NCBI GenBank assembly: GCA_003486645.1
Contig: DNGI01000429.1
Span: forward strand, 23,518-33,785
Direction of reading: 5' to 3'
DNA from: Cyanobacteria bacterium UBA11370
GTDB lineage: Bacteria > Cyanobacteriota > Cyanobacteriia > Cyanobacteriales > Coleofasciculaceae
DNA length: 10,268 nucleotides
Part shown: positions 7,756 to 10,268 of the stretch, piece by piece
How the letters are laid out: the number at the start of each line of letters is the position of its first letter
Numbering within the stretch: the stretch's first letter is position 1
Notes under the pieces: model-generated
The model's input: only the letters and a program-made list of their open reading frames with translations
What the model was told of the DNA's origin: nothing
Databases searched by the model: none
Made by a program: the position numbers and the translations under genes

Positions 7756-7894
7756 AAATATCCCAAATTGTACGAAAAATCAACAAAATCCCGCCCTTTC
7801 ATTTTTAGATAGAAGGGCAGCAAAAAAGATGAGCGACGCATGAGTTTATCAAAAGAGGGGATATAGGCGATCGCTTCAAATGAGTAGCATACTG

Positions 7895-7982
7895 ATACCA
7901 AGTTGCAGTCAAAGATAGTAGACAAGGGGGACAAGGGGGACAAGGGGGAAAGAGTGTACTACGTATGAACGCAACTTGGTAT
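7895..7982. repeat. 88-bp inverted-repeat element, MITE-like
   Basis: ATACCAAGTTGC (7895-7906) and its exact reverse complement GCAACTTGGTAT (7971-7982) enclose 64 bases. Inside are three tandem copies of the 9-mer ACAAGGGGG (7922-7948). Single related arms occur elsewhere: TATCAAGTTGC at 5952-5962, GCAACTTGG at 8778-8786 and TTGGTATGA at 82-90 and 101-109. No transposase frame and no clear target-site duplication were seen, so this is either a very small non-autonomous element or a dispersed hairpin repeat. Confidence 0.6.
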
Positions 7983-8054
7983 GAACTAGTGCATAAGCGG
8001 AACTCAACAGGTACATCACACTCCTAAAAAGACTAGAGACAGATTAGAGGCTCA

Positions 8055-8732
8055 ATGACTACTGCAACCCCGGTCACTATCCCAATCAAACAGATTCACC
8101 TAACTCCCGGCAGCTTAGTAACTATTTCTGATGTAAGCTGGGAGCAATTTGAAGCCATTCTCAAAGAAATAACCGAAAAACGAAGTACCCGCCTTGCCTA
8201 TATCAAAGGAACTCTGGAGATTATGTCTCCCCTACCTGCCCATGAACGACCTAACCGAATTATCGCTGACTTAGTAAAATTGCTTCTCGATGGGCAAGAG
8301 CGGGATTGGGAAGATTTTGGCTCTACGACCTTAAGGCGTAAAGACAAAAAAGCCGGACTGGAACCCGATACTTGCTTGTATATCCAAAATGCTCAACAAG
8401 TGCGGGACTGTATGGAGAGCATGGACTTGACTACTGTTCCACCACCGGATTTAGCTATCGAAACCGATGTAACCTCTAAAACAACCCTAGAGGCTTATGA
8501 AGCAATTGGAGTGCCAGAGGTTTGGGTCTATGACCAGGGCAAACTAAAGATACACCTGCTACAGGAGGGAACATATATTGAATCGACCACTAGCCCGACG
8601 TTTCCTAACTTACCCATTACTGACTTAATCCCAAAACTTGTTAAGCAATGCCTGAAACAAGGTAGCAGTCAAGTTCTGAGAAATCTTAGAACGGAAATTG
8701 CCAGAGGAACAGATAATATAATGTCCAGTTGA
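8055..8732 (+). CDS. Uma2 family (DUF820) putative PD-(D/E)XK endonuclease
   Basis: The 225-residue protein belongs to the Uma2/DUF820 family, which is greatly expanded in cyanobacteria and has a restriction-endonuclease-like fold. Family marks are KGTLEIMSP (51-59), the acidic pair in EPDTCLY (Glu103, Asp105), DLAIETDVTSKT (132-143; Glu136 and Lys142), and EAIGVPEVWVYD (149-160). These would form a PD-(D/E)XK-type metal site. A nuclease activity is predicted for the family; the biological role is not established. The final 25 residues are basic to polar and poorly conserved. AGAGG (8046-8050) lies four bases before the ATG. The TGA stop falls inside copy 3 of a dispersed G-rich repeat, so the C-terminus may have been altered by that element. 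purA follows in the same direction but has its own promoter. Confidence 0.88.
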   Translation: MTTATPVTIPIKQIHLTPGSLVTISDVSWEQFEAILKEITEKRSTRLAYIKGTLEIMSPLPAHERPNRIIADLVKLLLDGQERDWEDFGSTTLRRKDKKAGLEPDTCLYIQNAQQVRDCMESMDLTTVPPPDLAIETDVTSKTTLEAYEAIGVPEVWVYDQGKLKIHLLQEGTYIESTTSPTFPNLPITDLIPKLVKQCLKQGSSQVLRNLRTEIARGTDNIMSS

Positions 8733-8756
8733 ATAACCCTAAAAAAATGAGGGGGA
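8721..8756 (+). repeat. Dispersed G-rich purine repeat, copy 3, overlapping the Uma2 stop
   Basis: TGTCCAGTTGAATAACCC, an A run and then TGAGGGGGAGAG match copies 1 and 2. The shared TTGA supplies the stop codon of the Uma2 gene (8730-8732). The G-rich tail is shorter here than in the other copies. Confidence 0.65.
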
Positions 8757-8812
8757 GAGCAAGTTATCGGTTTGAATGCAACTTGGGATTAACAGTGATC
8801 TAGAGACGAAGG

Positions 8813-10217
<1,405 letters not shown>

Positions 10218-10222
10218 TTTTG

Positions 10223-10268
10223 TTGTTTGTGGTTAGTTGTTTGTGGTTAGTTGTTTGTAGTTAGTTGT
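10223..10268. repeat. 14-base tandem repeat running off the window
   Basis: Two exact copies of TTGTTTGTGGTTAG (10223-10250) are followed by a copy with one G-to-A change (10251-10264) and the start of a fourth. The unit is twice seven bases, in keeping with the heptamer arrays elsewhere. It begins just after the purA stop and continues beyond the sequence given. Confidence 0.85.

Larger units (their letters stand above)
7430..8054. other. Gene-free stretch of 625 bases between divergent genes
   Basis: This stretch separates the leftward deaminase-family gene from the rightward Uma2 gene, so it should hold promoters for both. It contains two HIP1 sites (7628-7635, 7867-7874), a candidate rightward promoter with a tiny ORF, a six-base GCCCTT/AAGGGC stem (7793-7818) and an inverted-repeat element (7895-7982). 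Longer open frames at 7459-7674 (+) and 7725-7943 (-) look like chance. Confidence 0.6.

Noticed and set aside
7793..7818. GCCCTT/AAGGGC hairpin as a terminator
   Set aside because: Stem of only six bases with a 14-base loop and no T run after it on the plus strand.
7459..7943. Two frames of about 70 codons in the gap before the Uma2 gene (7459-7674 plus, 7725-7943 minus)
   Set aside because: No good ribosome site, no recognisable motif, and the second runs through the 9-mer repeat; probably chance.

Overview
The window reads as chromosomal DNA from a cyanobacterium, probably a filamentous or otherwise repeat-rich one. Three things point there. The HIP1 octamer GCGATCGC occurs 12 times in 10.3 kb, where about 0.16 would be expected by chance. 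The HemB and PurA proteins are of cyanobacterial type. The intergenic DNA carries several short tandem repeats with a 7-base period, like the STRR heptamers known from cyanobacteria. No rRNA, tRNA, CRISPR array, insertion sequence or phage gene was seen.

Layout. Positions 1-214 hold a purine/pyrimidine repeat and a clear intrinsic terminator for hemB. hemB (porphobilinogen synthase, tetrapyrrole synthesis) runs leftward at 215-1198, with a candidate promoter near 1340-1366. Next come two leftward genes 29 bases apart, probably one operon. The upstream gene (3110-5725) encodes a large VIT-VWA protein; the downstream gene (1497-3080) encodes a polytopic GT39-like membrane glycosyltransferase. 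A 648-base gene-free stretch follows, made mostly of repeats, including a (TAATGGC)10-(TCATTGC)7 heptamer array. A leftward adenosine-deaminase-family gene lies at 6374-7429. A second gene-free stretch (7430-8054) carries an inverted-repeat element and possibly a tiny ORF. Two rightward genes close the window: a Uma2-family (DUF820) putative nuclease at 8055-8732 and purA (adenylosuccinate synthetase) at 8880-10217. A 14-base tandem repeat runs off the right end.

How the genes relate. hemB and purA are housekeeping genes, and the deaminase-family gene may also act in purine metabolism. The VIT-VWA/GT39 pair suggests a surface or envelope function, but nothing in the sequence proves it. The Uma2 gene is a typical cyanobacterial accessory gene of unknown role.

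Most notable observation. The VIT-VWA protein contains, between its VWA half and its C-terminal after-VIT domain, about 110 residues that closely match domain 3 of cyanobacterial translation initiation factor IF-2. The IF-2 GTPase and fMet-tRNA-binding domains are absent. This looks like capture of an infB fragment by an unrelated protein. Second, the in-frame ATG that would lengthen PurA lies inside a near-consensus -10 box, which favours a TTG start at 8880.
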